From NCBI RefSeq assembly GCF_017591425.1, contig NW_024466218.1, positions 16,816,001 to 16,880,000 on the forward strand: a stretch of DNA of 64,000 nucleotides. The letters run 5' to 3'. This stretch comes from Ochotona curzoniae (Eukaryota > Chordata > Mammalia > Lagomorpha > Ochotonidae). The notes below the pieces were generated by a model. It saw only the letters and a program-made list of their open reading frames with translations, was not told the origin of the DNA and ran no database searches. The position numbers and the translations under genes were made by a program. Below are positions 25,061-37,587 of the stretch, in pieces. How positions within the stretch are numbered: the first letter of the stretch is position 1; each line of letters opens with the position of its first letter.

Positions 25061-26940
25061 TTGTTTAGTACATTGCTCTTCAAGATGTTTATCAGTATGG
25101 AATTCAATAAATGTCTTTGTCTGGCTTTGGAAAGAGTTATTTTTTCCTTGATTCTGAGGCTTAACTTACTATTTAATGCTGAGAGTTTTTTAAATTTTCA
25201 CACTCAGAGACACATAATGTTCAACAGTTTAGCATTGCATATAGTTATATATTATGTATATACAGAGTATATAATATAATTCTATTTTGAAAACGCATTA
25301 TTGTGCCTTACATATATACATTATGATTTGCATGCATATATGTGTACACTTATATATACACATGTACATATATGTGTACACTTATATATACACATATATA
25401 TAGCATTTTCTCTCAAAATATCTGCAGATACTTCTTCCTAGCAGGATTGAGTTCTTTTGATTATTTGGATATTTGGGACTCATCAGAGTTCATTCATCTC
25501 TCAGGAGTACCTTAATAAACTGTGTGACATGATTTTTAACTCCTTTCTGTTTTCTTGCTACTTGAGCCTACATGTTCTGACTTTTCGGCCTGACCCTTTA
25601 TGAGCTAGAGGTCTCAGAGGTTTTTGCGTCACATGGCACATATGTATATTGGGATTTCCATCTCATCACCTTGAATCTTCATACATTATTCATACCACAT
25701 TAATCTTTCAAATTCCTTCACCTCCAATTTTCTGTCCACGAGGAACTTTCAATTTTCTAAGGCTGCTCTAGGTCAAATTATAAAATAAACCAAGATTTTA
25801 TTCAGTAGCCAGCCATTTGCTGCTCTACTTCCTTAACCCCTGTCTATATTTTTCATTTCCTTTGGTTACTCCTTGACTCCTTAAAATTATTACATTTACA
25901 TTCTTTAACGAGCCGGGTCCTAATTCCCTATTGTGCAGGAATCTGAGCCCAATTACTTGCATATATTTGGTTATTCTGTCAAAAATATTTGTGAATTATT
26001 CCATGTGTCATCTGCTTTCAAAAACAGAGAATAGATAGAAGAGACCACTTTATCCTCTTATGCACCACAGCTGTTACGATGTGAGAGTATCCGGTGAATT
26101 TTATGACATCTTTAGCACAGTTCAATCTGTGGAGAAAGATATACATTGGTTTCAAAGATGGAGATGCATAAGCACCTTTTCATGGATTAGGATTTCAGCA
26201 CCAACAGGCTTCAGCGACTAATATTTTCACATGGCTTCATGTGCAAATAGCAAATAAGGAGTGGAGTTATGAAAAGGAAAGTGGTAGATACGCATTAGGA
26301 TGCAATGGTAGATGATATGCTCCCAAACAGTGGAGAGATTGGGGAAGGGACAGCAAACAGAACTTCCTGCATGGATTACAGGTGCAAACCAGAATGACTG
26401 CTATTCATGCACTTCCTAATATTGTACCCTTAGCTGAGATCATGGGATTCTGTTAAGTTTACATAATTTGCAATTTCATACATTTATTTAGTAACTTTTC
26501 TTTCTTTTTCATTCTAAGGACTTTTTAATTTTTATTTTTGATGATTTTTACAATAGATGATTAGGGTACAAAGGGTCAAGGGCTTCAGGAAGGTTGGTGA
26601 GACCATTGTTTCCACATTGTCTTTTCCTTTCTGCCTCTGAAGGAAGGAGTGAGAGAAGAGGAAAAGCCACACCCAGCCTCCTGAATGCCTCTGTACTGTG
26701 GGATGGAAGACAGCCACCTGATACCATCCCAGAGTCCCCAATGTGGGGTGAGCTTCAAAGGTCCTCCTCTAAAGGTTTTGATAGTTTAGCAGTTCTGAAG
26801 TATTGTCAATCTCGCCAGCCCAAGCACAATGAAATCTTTTCAGAATTCATTGGTTGGCATAGTTCACTTTAGAGTCTCTGTTTGCTCAGATATTTACTGC
26901 CAACACTTGGTTGCAATAGTTAATCAATTTGTTCTGTCTT
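25061..26940. other. Spacer between two opposed arrays
   Basis: About 1.9 kb of mostly unique DNA with a TA/TG-rich tract (25305-25402). The part from 26530 is richer in G and C and could belong to the 5' end of the following element. No gene recognised. Confidence 0.45.
25305..25402. repeat. TA/TG-rich duplicated tract
   Basis: ATATATGTGTACACTTATAT occurs twice, about 38 bases apart, separated by ACACATGTAC-type palindromic words. Strongly self-complementary. Confidence 0.8.
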
Positions 26941-29690
26941 TTTGTTATGATACCAGGTGTGCTCTACAGGCGGCTCTGTACTGCCATATTCCCATGTGCA
27001 CCTGAACGTCCATTGTTCCATCTAGGCCACTGCAGAGGCCCAGTTCTGACACAGGTACTCCATGGACAGACCATGGAATCTGCATTACTCTTCATGGTTG
27101 GGTTCTGAGTCCTGTGATTCGGTTCAATACAAGGTCTGGCACAGTCTGTTGTATGCACTGGTATTTGCAATTGCTGGGTTAATTCTGTCTCCAACCCTGT
27201 CTTCTGTGCAAATCAATGAGTGTTGGAAATCATCCATATCCTGCCCACTGCACACTCAGCCCTCATGAGAACTAGTGGGAGCTGTAGTCTAACTGAAGGG
27301 ATCTGTAATAAACTGCACCATGCCCATCCTCTACCCTGGTTCCAATGCATGCCAGTAGACTTGTCCATTCTGACCCCTATCCCATTTAGCTCTCATATAT
27401 GTCAGTAGGTACTGAAGCCCAGTTCAACCCAACCAGCCCCACTATGCAGCCAACACACATGCTGGTGGGTACCACACTCTGTCAAGCCATGCCTGCTCTA
27501 GTCCTGGTTCTCATGCTCACCAGTCAGAGTGGCAACCCAAGAGGGAGGTACCCAACATTTCCCTAATGGGCTCACTCCCACACATGGTCCTTGCACTCTC
27601 CAGGTCATTCTGCAGTTTAGCTTGATAGAATTTGCCCCCCATGCCAGCATCTGCCAGCTGATGCTATGGCAAAACCCAATCAACCCACACCCACTCTAGC
27701 TAGTGTATGCACTACTAGGAGCAGTCAACCCAGCCTGGCTATCCCTGCTCTAGCTCACATGCAGGCCAACAGATGTTGTAGCCCTTCTCTGCCTGATATG
27801 CCCCCATCCTAGCTCTCATGCTCACCAGTGGGCATGGTGGTCCAGCAGGGGAGCCCCACACAGCCCCCTAATGGGTTCACCCCCTTCTTCCTTTGGTCTT
27901 ATATGTGTTGGCTGGGTGCTGAGGCCCAGTCTGGCATAACACACCTCACCTTGTCATTTGCCAGTGGCTGCTATAGCCTGGCCGGGACCAGTCCAACCCC
28001 AATTCTAGCTCATTCTGGTGGAGGCTACAGCCCAGTAAGCTCCCAGTCCTGGGCCTCAATGTGAACTGGCTTGTGTTGTGGCCTGACCCAGCCTGACTCA
28101 CATTCTACTCTGGTGCTCAGATTCACCTGTGGGTGATATAAACTCGCCCAGGCTGGTTTGCCCCTGACCTGAGCCAAATGTACGCCATTGAGTGCCATTA
28201 CCTGCTCTGATATTGGCTGATCCCTATTGTTGACTCCTGTGCTCACCCACAGGGACTGTGACCTGACAGAGGAGTTCCCCAAGCTCCTCCATCAGGACCC
28301 TTCCTAATGCCAAACCGGGTACCCACCGGTGGGGTGCATGGGTCAGCCCTACTTAGTCCACTTGCCATTCTAGCAGGAATAGTGGTCTTTCTTGACTGAT
28401 TTTCACCCATTTCGGTTTTTACTGCTGGGTGTCACATCCCAGCCTAGCCTGGTCCACACTCAGACACATCTCAGGCATGGCTCAGCAGAGGCAGATACCT
28501 AGCCCAACCTGTCCTACCAGTGGGTGCTAGAGTCTGGCCCAGTCTGGCATACCCCAGACCCAGTCCACATTTGTGCTGAGGGACACTGCAGCTATGTCCA
28601 GACCAGACAGCAGTTCCCACTCTGGCTTTTGCACTTATCCAGTGAGAACCACAACCCAGTCATGGCATCCCCATGGCTCCCGAACTAGTCCTGTTCCCAG
28701 CCGTTGATCTTGCATGTATCAGTTGTTGCTCTGACCCAGCTTGATACAGTCCCTCACCTGTCTTGGCCTTTGCTTTGGTTGCTGCAACCTGGCCTGACTC
28801 AGCCTACCCCAGTTCCAACTTTTGTCGGCAGGTGCTGTGCTGGCACCTGGCCCTACTCAGTCTATTCTCATCCTTGGCTCACGCAAACCTATAGGTGTGA
28901 CAGCCTAGCTCAGCATGACCTGAATTCCAGCCTGGTTTCTGCACTTACCAGTGGGCTAAGGTTTGCTTGGCCCTGACTGGTCTGCCCTCTTCCAAAACCA
29001 ATCCACACACTTGCCAGCAGATGGAGCTGCCTTGCCCAGCTTGCCCTACCCCCATGTCTGGATCATGTGCTCACTAGTGGGAACAATGACCAGGTAGGGG
29101 AGTTTCTCAAGTTCCCCCATTTGGCCTATTCCCAGACACAGATCTCAAATGCACCAGCAGGTGCTTGGCCCTTGCCCAACATAGCCTGCCCCTCCATTTT
29201 GGCCTTTGTATGAGCTGGTGTGTGTTGCGGCCTGGCCCACCTGAGAGTGTTGCAGCCAAGACCTGCTCAGCCTATTCTCAGCCCCAGTACCTGTGAGTGA
29301 TCTAGTTCATTCCATCACCACCTCAAATCTTGAGCTAACTAGTGAGATTTGTATTTCCATAGGGTTGGGCCTACTAATCCCAACAGAGTCTACCCCTGGA
29401 CCTGGTTCTCTTGCTTGACTTTCCTCTGTTCCAACACTCAGTCAGGCATTGGAGCTAGCCCTGCTAAACATGCCCTCAGTTCTAGCTTTCATGTGGGCTG
29501 GCATGTGGCAGTCAGAGATGTTGTGCACTAACAAGCCCATCTCAGGACTCCCATGTGCGCTGGTACTCAGTCTAACCCAAACAGATCTTCCAGTCTCCCC
29601 TCTCCAAGCCACCAGGCCTCAGTCCCCTGACTTACCTTCAAGTACAGTGGCCTTGTTGTTGGGTGTCTTTCAGGATTCATTCCTCATCTG
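26941..29690 (+). repeat. C-rich degenerate tandem array, probable L1 5' UTR (sense)
   Basis: About 2.7 kb of C-rich plus-strand sequence with recurring GTGCTGTGGCCTGG, CCCAGCCTG, ACCAGTGGG and CCAGTTCCAACTT words. Successive repeats in one stretch fall at about 28727, 28780, 28833 and 28895, a period of about 53-62 bases. It is the reverse-complement type of the array at 22740-25060. No ORF1-like sequence is readable after it. Confidence 0.6.
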
Positions 29691-29850
29691 CATGTAACAG
29701 TGACCTTATCTATGGATTCCCCTAGGCAGTAATTCCTCAACCATAAGTCCCCAGAGTTTGTTGGAAGGTAGGCAGTGAACAAAGGCTGGCTTCAATATGT
29801 TCATTGCCTGCCTGAGCTAAGATGGGACTAACTGCTTTTTTTTAATATAA

Positions 29851-30197
29851 GATATATTTTTTAAATTTAATTTAATTTTATTTTTATTGTAAAGTCAGAT
29901 ATACAGAGAGGAGGAGAGACAGAGAAGAAGATCTTTCTTCAGTCCGATGATTCACTCCTCAAGTGACCGCAATGACTGGAGCTGAGCTGATCTAAAGCCA
30001 GGAGCCAGGAGCTTCTTCTGGGTTTCCTAAGTGGGTGCAGGGTCCCAAGGCATTGGGCTGTCCTTGACTGGATTTCCCAGGACATAGGCAGGGAGCTGGA
30101 TGGGATGCTGGGCAGCCAGGATTAGAACCGGTGCCCATATGGGATCCCAGAGAGTTTAAGGCAAGGACTTCAGCCACTAGACTATCATGCCAGGCCT
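29851..30197 (-). mobile_element. CSINE, near full length
   Basis: Tail side TTTAATTTTATTTTTATTGTAAAGTCAG, middle CTTCTTCTGGGTTTCCTAAGTGGG, head end CTAGACTATCATGCCAGGCC. Inserted just beyond the C-rich array. Confidence 0.92.
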
Positions 30198-30496
30198 AAG
30201 CTGGCCGGTTTTTAAACAGTGAGACCAGGCGGTCCCCTGCCTCCCCCCTCAGCCAAAAGCAGCCTATGGAGCAGAGGTTCCAGTTACATATTATCTGGAG
30301 CTTTGTAGCAAGAGTCGTACTCATCAAAGCACAGTATCTCGAGAGACAGTATCGGATGACTGGTTGGGAAGCATTTGAACTACAGACACACAAAGATTAT
30401 GTCAAGGCAAACATTAGGCCACTGTTATCATTTTTATCATCTCCCAGAAGGTGAAATAACATAATCCAGTCAGAGTTAAAAAGACTTGATTGGAAC
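30198..30496. other. Short unassigned segment
   Basis: Lies between two SINEs; might be remnant sequence of the element carrying the C-rich array. No motif recognised. Confidence 0.45.
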
Positions 30497-30726
30497 GGCT
30501 TCCCATCCAGCTCCCTTCTTGTGGCCTGGGATAGCAGAGTGGCCCAAGGTCTTGGGACCGTGCACCTGGGCGGGAGAAGAGGCTCCGGGCTCCTGTCTTT
30601 GGATCAGAGCAGCTCTGGCTATCATGGCCACTTGGGAAGTGAATCATCAGATGAAAGATCTTCCTCTCTCTTTCTCCTGCTCTGTATGTCGGGCTCTCCA
30701 ATAATAACAAAATAAATTTTAGAAAA
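30497..30726 (+). mobile_element. CSINE, 5' truncated
   Basis: Starts in the body at CATCCAGCTCCCTTCTTGTGG, lacking the tRNA-like head, and ends CTCTGTATGTCGGGCTCTCC plus an A-rich tail. Confidence 0.9.
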
Positions 30727-31982
30727 ATCCACATTTCAATGTAGATTAGTATGGATGATACTTCAAGTGAGACATGTACAGAACAAGTTTAAATACTGAA
30801 TAAAATCATTATTGAACATGACTTAATGTTCTTGCTTGTTTAGTTCGTTTTAAACCCTATTTCAGCACATTCTTTATTTGACTAGATTCTCTAATTACTG
30901 AATATAAGTCATATAAGTCATTTGGAAAAATAGTAATGATTAGTGTTTTCTTTTCTGATGTGAAACTGCAGAAATAATAAAATCCCAAACTCACACAGCC
31001 ATCAAAGAGCAAATGCCTCCTTTGTAGGCCTGTGTTTCCTGTTGCAGCGTGAACTGCAAGGTGAGGGGATGCTTGATTTTTAATAAGAGTGTCCAGAAAT
31101 CACAACAGCCTTTTTGTGTCTTATATTCAATAAATAATTCAGCCTCCAATATTGTGCCTATAAAAATAAGAGAACTCAATCAGAAGTGATTGTTTTTATA
31201 AGCCTTGGGTGGAAATTTCCTGAGATTATTTCTCTGCCTATATCATGGCTTTCTCATCATGCAGCCCTAATCAGATAAATTAGAGTGTTCCTGACAGTCT
31301 ATTTATTGCTTAATTTTTTTCTTCTGCCCCAATAAGATTTTTATTTCCAACAGTCACTATTGAGTAATAGATCCTCTGGGTAAAATTATTCTTACTGATT
31401 GAAGCATGATTATTTTAATATTGTGGCTGCTGACAGCTACCTCTTAATCTCTAATCGTGGTGATGTTTTTTTGTTGTTTCGTGCTTTTCAGTTAGTGTCC
31501 CTCAAATTTTTATGCCAGCTGTATCTCATCTCAGATGACAGCCAGCCAGATTTGAAACATGTGGTCGTGCTATATATAAAACTCAGCTCTGTGACCAGTC
31601 CAGTCGCTTAGGGATTTATCCATAAGCTCATTCCCTCAAATCCGAATGGGTTTGGGTTCTCCAGCGAAGGAGTAGATCTTTGTCCTTGGTCTCTGACCAT
31701 GTCATTTCAAAAAGGTCAAGTTTGCTCAACACACTGAATTTGTTTATAAGTGTTTTTTAAGGATAAGATGGAATACTTCAACAATACAGGTTTTGAGATT
31801 ATCCCTGGTTTTCACTATAGCCTACATAACTTGCTTAGCAAGACTTAATTTAACAAGATACTTACAAAGCAATCAATGAGAAACAACAACAAACAGAGTT
31901 GCTAAGGGTTTATAGGATCAGAATTGTGAAAGTACAAAAAGAAAAAAAAATATTCTTTCATATTGAAGAGATATTTGTGAAT
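30727..31982. other. Unique sequence, possible conserved noncoding DNA
   Basis: No repeats recognised. The stretch 30980-31620 has a balanced composition and words such as CCCTAATCAGATAAATTAG that recall homeodomain-type sites. No coding evidence beyond a 70-codon chance frame. Confidence 0.4.
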
Positions 31983-31996
31983 AAAAAGCAAATAAA
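31983..31996. repeat. Target-site duplication, left
   Basis: AAAAAGCAAATAAA precedes the young SINE. AAAAGCAAATAAA recurs at 32295-32307 directly after its A-tail. Confidence 0.9.
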
Positions 31997-32294
31997 CGGG
32001 CCTGGCGTGATGGTGTAGTGGTTAAGGCCCTCACCTTGCACACCCGGGATCCCATATGGGCGCCGGTTCTAATCCCGGCAGCCCCTCTTCCCATCCAGCT
32101 CCCTGCTTGTGGCCTGGGAGAGCAGTCGAGGACGGCCCAAAGCTTTGGGACCCTGCACCCGCGTGGGAGACCCGGAAAAGGCTCCTGGCTTCAGATTGCT
32201 CAGCCACTTCGGGAATGAATCATCTGACGGAAGATCTTCCTCTCTGTCTCTCCTCTCTGTATATCTGCCTTTCCAATAAAAATTAAAAAAAAAA
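31997..32294 (+). mobile_element. Youngest-looking CSINE, full length
   Basis: Starts CGGGCCTGGCGTGATGGTG with clean RNA polymerase III A- and B-box regions (B box GGTTCTAATCC), keeps CpG sites (GCGCCGG, CAGTCGAGGACGG), and ends CCTTTCCAATAAAAATT plus about 14 A. Target duplications of 13-14 bases are almost perfect. It has a small deletion in the GGCGCAGC region of the body. The preserved CpGs mark it as recent. Confidence 0.96.
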
Positions 32295-32307
32295 AAAAGC
32301 AAATAAA

Positions 32308-32735
32308 GGGCAAGGCTAACTTCCTTTCTAAAGGTCATTGGAAAGATAATCACGTAATAGAGATTTGAGGAAGAAAGCAGATAGGCTGCGGTTGCCAGAT
32401 GTGGTTTCCTGGGAAAGAAGATTTTGGAAGCCACGTGGAATTGGTTTACTCAGAGAGAAGGACAAAAGTATTAGAGAGAGGTATGAAATTAGTAAGGATA
32501 GTTAATGTAGAGTTCATTGGCTTTAGGAAACAACTCAGGTTTTCTGGCTACATCATAGATAACTGCAGTTGAATAATGGGAAACAAGATATTTTAGAGAC
32601 CCTGAACTCACTGTGAAATGACTTAATTAATAAGTCAATTGCCTGGAATCCATATATGGGATCTAAAGCCACATTCAGTGTTAATGTAAATGCAGAGCCC
32701 TTGATCATTTCACAATGAAATAAAAATTAGTAAAT
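32308..32735. other. Unassigned, possibly L1 3' sequence
   Basis: Precedes the shared L1 3' UTR block; loose resemblance to 39290-39480 reversed suggests more of the same L1, but too diverged to be firm. Confidence 0.4.
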
Positions 32736-33693
32736 GCAGAGAAATATTCTGCTTTCTTAGAGTTGTGAGGAAGATATTAAGTATAACCTATCAAGATTAT
32801 AACAGGTAACTTACAGACAGCAGACTCAAATCTGCATTGGACATTAGCAAAAACTATAAAGACATACAGTGGGATCTAAGAGTGATCCTGACAGCCTCTT
32901 AACAGGAAGCCATATGCACAGAACAGGGGTGGGACCCCAGAGCGGAGCAGGAGGACAGGAGGAGGCTTGTGTCTCAACCCTGGAGACTCCCAGATCCTCA
33001 CCAAGGACTATTAGTACGGGCACCAAGGAATATATCCCAACTGCCAAGGAGACCATGGAGCATTGGAGTGCCCTCATAGGCTGAGAACTCTGAACATTTC
33101 CCTATCAGATCTCCCAAATGGGATGGAAGAAGCCCAGATCCTTCCTTATTGGATCTAATGTCACTGGAACAACAGCCAGGAACCCTGAGCGGCCCTCAGA
33201 AACAGAGCAGTAAACTTCCTTTGGGACTCGGGGGAGGAGCTTTTTCTGGTCCCTACTTAGTTCCACCCTCTCTTGCAATGATCACCAGTGTTGCTCCAGA
33301 GACGCCCACCCCCAAAATTAGATCACATAGACAGGGACCTATAAGGAAAGCTTAGCTCAGACAGGAAACAGTCAGCTTGGACTCACATATACCTTACTAG
33401 GCAGGACATAAAGATTAGTTACTCCTCACTAAGATATTGAAGAGTTCTATGCACACCCCTCCTAAAACTTTTCTGCACCTCATGTGTTAACACGTGTCTT
33501 GTTAGAGTTATAAGCCTGTTTGGACTAAAATTCACCAAGTTCAGTAAAAATCACGCTTCAATACTTGCAATGAAGGAATCACGACTGGATTTGAACTGTA
33601 CTACTGCAACAAGGTGGAGGAATCCAACATGGGGGCAGGAACTGGGGAATCTTAGAGTCTATAAAACTGTGTCAAAAAACGAAAAAAAAAAAA
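32736..33693 (+). mobile_element. LINE-1 3' UTR with poly(A) tail
   Basis: Contains a G-rich purine tract (AGCGGAGCAGGAGGACAGG at about 32940), a feature of mammalian L1 3' UTRs, and ends in an A-run at about 33682-33693. Bases 32736-33290 are closely matched, in reverse complement, by 38301-39284 apart from the LTR inserted there. No ORF2 is readable upstream, so it is 5' truncated. Identity as L1 is inferred from the paired copy, which joins ORF2 C-terminal-like sequence. Confidence 0.7.
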
Positions 33694-33929
33694 GAATTGT
33701 TGACCTACCAACAAAAATCACACTGTTTTTATCATGAATGCAATGAATGGATTGTAAATAAGCCCTGTGATCTTAGAAAAGACTATTAATTTTTCAGTAC
33801 TTGATTTCCTTGTGTTTGTGCATAAATAAATATATGTTTATATATTTCCATGTATAATATATAGTATATAAATGAGAGAGATGCAAAATTAAATGTCCTT
33901 CAGTCATTCAATTATTTAAGAATAAATAG
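33694..33929. other. AT-rich spacer
   Basis: Nothing recognised. Confidence 0.5.
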
Positions 33930-34115
33930 TAGGAGCTGACAGTGTTGCAGAGTGCTTTATTGACTGTGGCATGACACTCCTTAGTATCAGCCACTCCACT
34001 TTCCATCCAGCTTCCTGCTAATGCTCCTGGGAAAACCTCAGATGATGGTCCAAATCCTTGGACTCTTGACACTCACATGGGACTCTCTCTCTCTGTATTA
34101 CTTCCTTTGTCATTC
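33930..34115 (+). mobile_element. Old CSINE with internal deletion
   Basis: AGGAGCTGACAGTGTTGCAG head, CAGCTTCCTGCTAATGCTCC body, then jumps to GGGACTCTCTCTCTCTGTATT. The region between the CACATGGGA word and the CT-rich end is missing. Confidence 0.8.
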
Positions 34116-37100
34116 CTTACTCTCTCTGACTTTCAATTTAATTTCTTTTTCTTTAAATTAGTGGTCAGTTATCTAACTATTGTAAATAGGACGGTATGTT
34201 TTCCAAGCTAATTATCTCCTCTTAAACCTAGGTCATGCATGAACATTTTAATCTTGAAATCCTAGACTATTACCTGATTTTATCCTAAGGAAACTTGGAA
34301 TTTCTCCCTCACCATCTCTATTTGTCTCTTTTCAAGTATTTTTTCCTGAGTTGGTTTGATCATTTATTTTGGATTATATTTTTCCATATGTTAAATAGTG
34401 AATTGCTATTCTGCACCAGAGAATATTTTAAACTCTGAAAAAGAAGCAAAAAATAAGTTTGGTTGTAACTATTATAGAGTAGACAAGGTGTGACTAGCAG
34501 GAAGTAGATCTCAGAAGGCTTAGGATTTCTGTGCTGTGGACATAAGGCATATTTCTGTCCCTGCCAGCCACAAAGAATGTAGTAAATCCACTCATTCCAC
34601 TAATACTATCTCTTCTGAAACCAAAAAATGTTAAAAAAAATGTGATTCAGATCACGCTTTGGCCACACACTTCGTAAGAAAAAGTTTACACATGACCTAA
34701 AGCTGTAGAAATACACCCTCAAGTCACAGGTGAGATTGTTTTGCACGTTCACATGCATATAGATGACTGAGCAAAAGTCCATTTCCATGAGGAAAGTTCT
34801 TACATCTTCAGTGGCAGTTGAAAACTCAGAGAAGACAAGCGACATTTAGGATGATTGAATCCAAGACTCAGGAGAAGTACTCACACTCACTGTGTCTAGC
34901 TAGTTGGGTATCTTTGGTAAAATGCTCGATTTCCCTAATCTCAGGTGTCTTTAACCCTGAAAGAAAAGTCAAAGTGAAACCTGGTAACGATTTCCTCATG
35001 TTTACTGTAGAAGTGAGCATAATATTAGTAATAAACAAATGTTTCCCTTAACTACTAATGGTATCTACTAGGCCACGCCAGGCCCCCCAAGGTAAGCATC
35101 TGAACAAAATCTTTGTAAGTCTGACTTGAGATATTGTTAAAATTCTGTAACACACACTGCAGTCTTAATATATGAGGGCTCTTCTAGGATTCTGAAATCT
35201 GTTTTCTGTTGTTCTAACACAATACTTGTACTTGGGAAATTTACAAAGGGAAAGTTTATGCTGGCTCATTTTTCAGACATTAGACAGCTTAATTTTTGAT
35301 ATATTTGAAAAATTATCAAGTACTTCCAAAAGTTCATGGAAATTAGTATACAAGCTAAATTGGTGCAAAAACATAATTGGCATTTTTGATAACACTTTTA
35401 TGATATGAATTTCCTTTGAGTTTTTTCAAGACTCTCATACAAAATTCAACCTTGATAGGGAGTAAAAACACATTCCCCTGTCTTTTCAAGATCACTGGGT
35501 GGAATGGACTTTAGTGCAGGTGCTTGGTTGGCTCTGCTCGGTGTTACTCATTAGAACTTGTAGCAACATGTGATAGAAGCACTTTGGTGGCGTCCACTGC
35601 CTCGTTAGCGTTATCTCCGGGGAACTCAAAGAAAATTGCAGGTGGAAAATTAAATGATGCAATTCAAGATAAAATTGAATTTCGAATAATTGCCAGAGAA
35701 TTAAAATGCAATTTAACTAGAAATTCTATAATTAGGTATGAATCAAAGCATGCTGAACTGTGAGGAAAACAATCAAGGAAAGCAAGGGATGTCATTTTGT
35801 TCCTGTAAGGACCTTAATAACATATATTTACATACTATCTCTTTGCAGAAATGCTGATGTGGTGGCAATACACGGATATGCAAAAAAGGCTTTTCCATTA
35901 ATTCTGAAATCTTCAAACTATCATTTCCCCTGTCTGGTTCGCATGCAGACACACTGTCACTCATCCATTATTCAGTGGTAACATTATAATCCTAATCAGA
36001 TCACCAAAATTTCATCTTGTTCCTGCCTTTTGCGCACTGTTTAACTCTGGAGTAAATGGAAATTTTGTTTGAAATGAACTGATAGAGATATCAGAAGAAT
36101 GTCTGCTCATTCTGAGAACCAAGAAATAAAAATGAATGTGTGATTTCTTCTCTCCCACTATATTGATAAGATAATGTCAATATCTAGCTGAATATTGTGG
36201 AAACCATGCTTGCTCCTACATTATGGTACATAATTCACCGAGTGGAAAAAGATGTCTCATCTTATGCTCTGTCACTTTGCCAAGGATGTCTGCAGCCACG
36301 GCCGGCCATGTTCAAGGCCAACGCACATTGCAGTGCCTTGATATTGCAAATTCCAGTAGGGTTTGCTCCCATAATGGCCCTGTCCTACCTAACGAAAATG
36401 ATTTTTTGCTAGGCATAAACAATGTGATGCCTAATTCTTATAGCTAAAAACACATACATTCTAAGAATTTCTTAGATGTGCAGACAGAACAAAACTAAAG
36501 CTTCTCTCTTTTTTTAAAGAGGTTACCATAGATACCAAGATTATAATGGCAACTGCCAGCAAATTTATGTAATTGAATTTAGATGAGTGTTTAAAAAAAG
36601 CTATTAACAACCTATAAGATGTGGTTTTATTGTGAAATAGTTAATTGCCTTCAATTATTAGCAGACTTTGTTATAGTTTCAGGTATTGTTTGCAAACAGC
36701 TTCCCACTTATTTTTTCTTATTATGCTTGAGCTAACTCTCAGTGCTGTCTCTGAAAGAAATGTGTGTGAGGAGCAAGGAGACATGACTCTGCACATATAT
36801 GTAGAACACTGGGAATGGAGCTCACAGTAAATTCTCCAAAAATGACGTATAGAGAACACTCACAAGTTGCAAATCACTTTCCTGGTTTTGGCAGTGTTGC
36901 TCTGCCTCATTCAGTTCAATTTTAAGTGAATTCTTTGGATCCCCTCTAACTGACAATAGGTATAACTATAAGCGCTTCAATCCCACCTACCTTTTCAAAA
37001 GGAATGAAAAAAATTATTCCAAGGATGGCAATGTGATATGATGCTATTTCTTTTTTTGTGCCTTTTATTTTCAGAGGGTCATTTTTTTTTTCCTGCCAGA

Positions 37101-37587
37101 TTTTTCAGCCTATTTCCAATGTGATGCAGCAGTTAAGCTGTAAGACATCACGCTGCCATTCTGGGACATTGCTGTATCCTAACTGTAGTAAGTCTCACCT
37201 GCTGGGAGCATTTTGTCAGTATGCACTTCAATGTACATATTTCATAATTTCTCATTTTACATAGTGAGCTCATTATACCCTTTTAATCATGAATAGTTAA
37301 AGAACTTTCTTCTGTATTTATACTGCTAGAGATTCGTAATGATTATGTGACCCTTTAAATCAAAATCCCTGAAAAAGCAAAAACAAAAACAAATATTCAT
37401 GATTAGGCCAGGACCAGAATCCAAGCAATTCATGTGAGGCGATACTGTAAAAACAATTAGAAAGGCATGGGAAGAATTCACAACCTAAATTGATGCCCTT
37501 TAAAATTGACGATTATTTTTCATTTTGTTCTAAGTTCTTTATACCATCATACTTATGACAGAATATAGCTGACAGCTGTTGCTGTGT
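34116..37587. other. SINE-free unique sequence
   Basis: About 3.5 kb without a recognised CSINE. 36180-36460 has non-repetitive, GC-moderate sequence including GCCACGGCCGGCCATG that could be conserved noncoding DNA. 35310-35400 faintly resembles a mariner-type terminal sequence (TTGGTGCAAAAA...). No coding gene supported. Confidence 0.45.
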
